Assembly (NCBI GenBank): GCA_937896895.1
Contig: CALBNV010000008.1
Location: 1 to 23,697 of the forward strand
Source of the DNA: an uncultured Bacteroidales bacterium
GTDB lineage: Bacteria; Bacteroidota; Bacteroidia; Bacteroidales; F082
DNA: 23,697 nt
Reading direction: 5' to 3'
Both the position numbers and the translations under genes were made by a program. How positions within the stretch are numbered: position 1 is the stretch's first letter; each line of letters opens with the position of its first letter. The notes under the pieces are model-generated. The model was given only the letters and a program-made list of their open reading frames with translations, made no database searches and was not told the origin of the DNA. Shown one piece after another: positions 22,202-23,697 of the stretch.

Positions 22202-23395
22202 ATGACACCATTATACCCCGTTATCAAGCTTCACAAAGGCAAAGACGATGCCGTGAGGCGTTTTCATCCATGGATCTTCTCCGGCGCGATAGAATCAGGT
22301 CCCGAAGGCCTTCAAGCCGGTGATATTGTGACAGTTACAGACAGTAACGATGAGATTGTCGGCACAGGTTTCTGCGAGGCAGGCAACATCGCCGTGAAAC
22401 TTCTCTCGTTTGAGAACACAAAAATCGGCGCGATGTTCTGGCAGCAACGCCTCAACGCCGCCTTCGAGACTCGTAAAGCCCTCGGATTCGTTGACAATCA
22501 ACATACTAACTGCTACCGTCTCGTACATTCCGAAGGCGACGGACTCCCGGGACTTATCATCGACATCTATGGAAAGACCGCTGTCATTCAAGCACAGACT
22601 GAAGGAATGGCGTTGAACATCAAGGCGATAGCTCTCGCACTTGAGGCTATTCCTGATTTGAAGCTTGAAGCTATATACAACAAGAGTTCGGAAGCTATGC
22701 AACGAATGGGCAAGGACGCTGTTGATGACGGCTATCTCCTTGGCGGAAAATGCGAAGACTTTGTCCTTGAAAACGACTCTAAGTTTCTGGTTGACTGGGA
22801 GGAAGGGCAGAAGACCGGTTTCTTCCTCGACCAGCGTTGCAACCGCGATCTGGTGAGAAGACTCGCGAAAGACCGCACCGTGCTGAACACTTTCTGTTAC
22901 ACCGGCGGCTTCTCCGTGACGGCGTTGCAGGGCGGCGCACGACAGGTCGTCTCCGTCGATAGCTCAAAGAAGGCTATTGCAGTCTGTGAAAAAAACATAG
23001 AGTTGAACGGCTTTTCAACGGGAGCGAATCCGAGCATCGATGAGGATGCCAAGCTGTATCTTCAGAATATGCCTGAAAATCAATTTGATATGATTATCCT
23101 CGACCCGCCGGCATTTGCAAAGAATCACAAATCATTGCATCGCGGACTTCTCGGATATAAATTCATCAACAAAGAGGCAATCAAAAAGATAAAAGACGGC
23201 GGACTGCTGTTCACTTTCAGCTGCTCGCAAGCCGTTGACAAGGCTCAGTTCCAAAGCATCGTGATGGCGGCGGCAATCGAAACCGGCAGAAAAGTCAGGA
23301 TCCTGCACCAACTCTCACAGCCCGAAGACCATCCGATAAACATCTACCACCCCGAAGGCGCTTATCTCAAAGGCCTTGTCCTTCAAATAGGGTGA
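22202..23395 (+). CDS. rlmI: RlmI-like class I SAM-dependent rRNA methyltransferase
   Basis: Probable 23S rRNA (cytosine-5) methyltransferase of the RlmI/YccW group. The 397 residues start with a PUA domain (about 5-80, with RRFHPWIFSGAIE and GDIVTV), then a middle domain with RLVHSEGDGLPGLIIDIYG, and a Rossmann methyltransferase domain with EGQKTGFFLDQR (about 200), LNTFCYTGGFSVTAL (SAM site), the catalytic-loop LDPPAFAK (about 300-307) and FSCSQAV with the conserved Cys region. Length is typical. The last residues are odd: the protein ends LQIG and its stop TGA lies in GGTGAAGGAG, already resembling the tandem array, while the fragment at 20279 ends LQIK. Function by family; the target nucleotide is not shown by sequence. 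Confidence 0.92.
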   Translation: MTPLYPVIKLHKGKDDAVRRFHPWIFSGAIESGPEGLQAGDIVTVTDSNDEIVGTGFCEAGNIAVKLLSFENTKIGAMFWQQRLNAAFETRKALGFVDNQHTNCYRLVHSEGDGLPGLIIDIYGKTAVIQAQTEGMALNIKAIALALEAIPDLKLEAIYNKSSEAMQRMGKDAVDDGYLLGGKCEDFVLENDSKFLVDWEEGQKTGFFLDQRCNRDLVRRLAKDRTVLNTFCYTGGFSVTALQGGARQVVSVDSSKKAIAVCEKNIELNGFSTGANPSIDEDAKLYLQNMPENQFDMIILDPPAFAKNHKSLHRGLLGYKFINKEAIKKIKDGGLLFTFSCSQAVDKAQFQSIVMAAAIETGRKVRILHQLSQPEDHPINIYHPEGAYLKGLVLQIG

Positions 23396-23399
23396 AGGA

Positions 23400-23697
23400 G
23401 ATTGAGGAGATTAGGAGTTTGAGGTGATTGAGGTGATTAGGAGTTTGAGGTGATTGAGGAGATTAGGAGTTTAAGGTGATTGAGGAGATTAGGAGTTTGA
23501 GGTGATTGAGGAGATTAGGAGTTTAAGGTGATTGAGGAGATTAGGAGTTTGAGGTGATTGAGGAGATTAGGAGTTTAAGGTGATTGAGGAGATTAGGAGT
23601 TTGAGGTGATTGAGGAGATTAGGAGTTTAAGGTGATTGAGGAGATTAGGAGTTTGAGGTGATTGAGGAGATTAGGAGTTTAAGGTGATTGAGGAGAT
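23400..23697 (+). repeat. 26-bp cytosine-free tandem repeat array (continues beyond window)
   Basis: Eleven complete 26-bp units start at 23400 and every 26 bases to 23660, plus 12 nt of the next. Each unit has three related parts: GATTGAGGA, GATTAGGA and GTTTGAGGT. From unit 3 on, the third part alternates strictly between GTTTAAGGT and GTTTGAGGT, so the recent unit of amplification is a 52-bp dimer. Unit 2 has one A-to-T change. The plus strand contains no C from 23396 to the end. The unit is not a multiple of three and no long frame spans it. There are no spacers, so it is not a CRISPR. Confidence 0.97.

Noticed and set aside
23400..23697. CRISPR array
   Set aside because: Units are contiguous with no unique spacers, the unit is 26 bp without dyad symmetry, and no cas genes are near; it is a plain tandem repeat.

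Overview
The window looks like a chromosomal stretch of a Bacteroidales (Bacteroidota) bacterium. Reasons: nearly every gene start is preceded by the phylum's -7 box TAnnTTTG with little Shine-Dalgarno signal; lipoprotein signal peptides are common; and it carries phylum-typical genes (a PorZ-type secretion-system propeller protein with a C-terminal sorting-type domain, a GldH-like lipoprotein, a UpxY/NusG-like antiterminator, an Oar-like TonB-dependent receptor, a DUF4143 ATPase). The exact genus cannot be told from sequence alone.

Layout. 1-384 (-): start of a tRNA-dihydrouridine synthase, cut by the window edge. 535-1596 (+): phosphofructokinase, whose two halves differ sharply in base composition and Arg codons. 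1599-4668 (-): cell-elongation pair mrdA (PBP2) then rodA. 4806-9199 (+): compact envelope operon of GldH-like lipoprotein, Wza-like export lipoprotein, Wzc-like tyrosine kinase with a Tyr-Gly tail, and NusG/UpxY-like factor. 9191-12246 (-): porZ-like gene then recO. 12536-15874 (+): large Oar-like TonB-dependent receptor ending in a strong terminator. 16077-17339 (-): accessory AAA ATPase/DUF4143. 17614-17685 (-): tRNA-Arg(CCU). 17773-18756 (+): flippase-like membrane protein.

The right quarter (18.6-23.7 kb) is a rearranged locus. A block consisting of the 3' end of the flippase gene, a lipoprotein gene on the minus strand and rfaE2 on the plus strand occurs twice in tandem (18628-20194 and 20519-22160). 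Promoters, signal peptides, rfaE2 and the flippase tail are closely conserved between copies, but the mature lipoprotein domains are strongly diverged. At the joint lies an inverted 246-nt 3' fragment of an rlmI-like methyltransferase, joined to the duplicated flippase tail through 6 bp of microhomology. The intact rlmI-like gene follows copy 2 and runs into a cytosine-free 26-bp tandem array that continues past the window end.

Functionally most genes concern the cell envelope: wall elongation (mrdA, rodA), exopolysaccharide export and its control, type IX secretion (porZ), outer-membrane uptake, ADP-heptose synthesis for LPS (rfaE2, two copies) and putative surface lipoproteins. The most noteworthy thing is the duplicated block with its variable lipoprotein cassette; I do not see a clear-cut new defence system.
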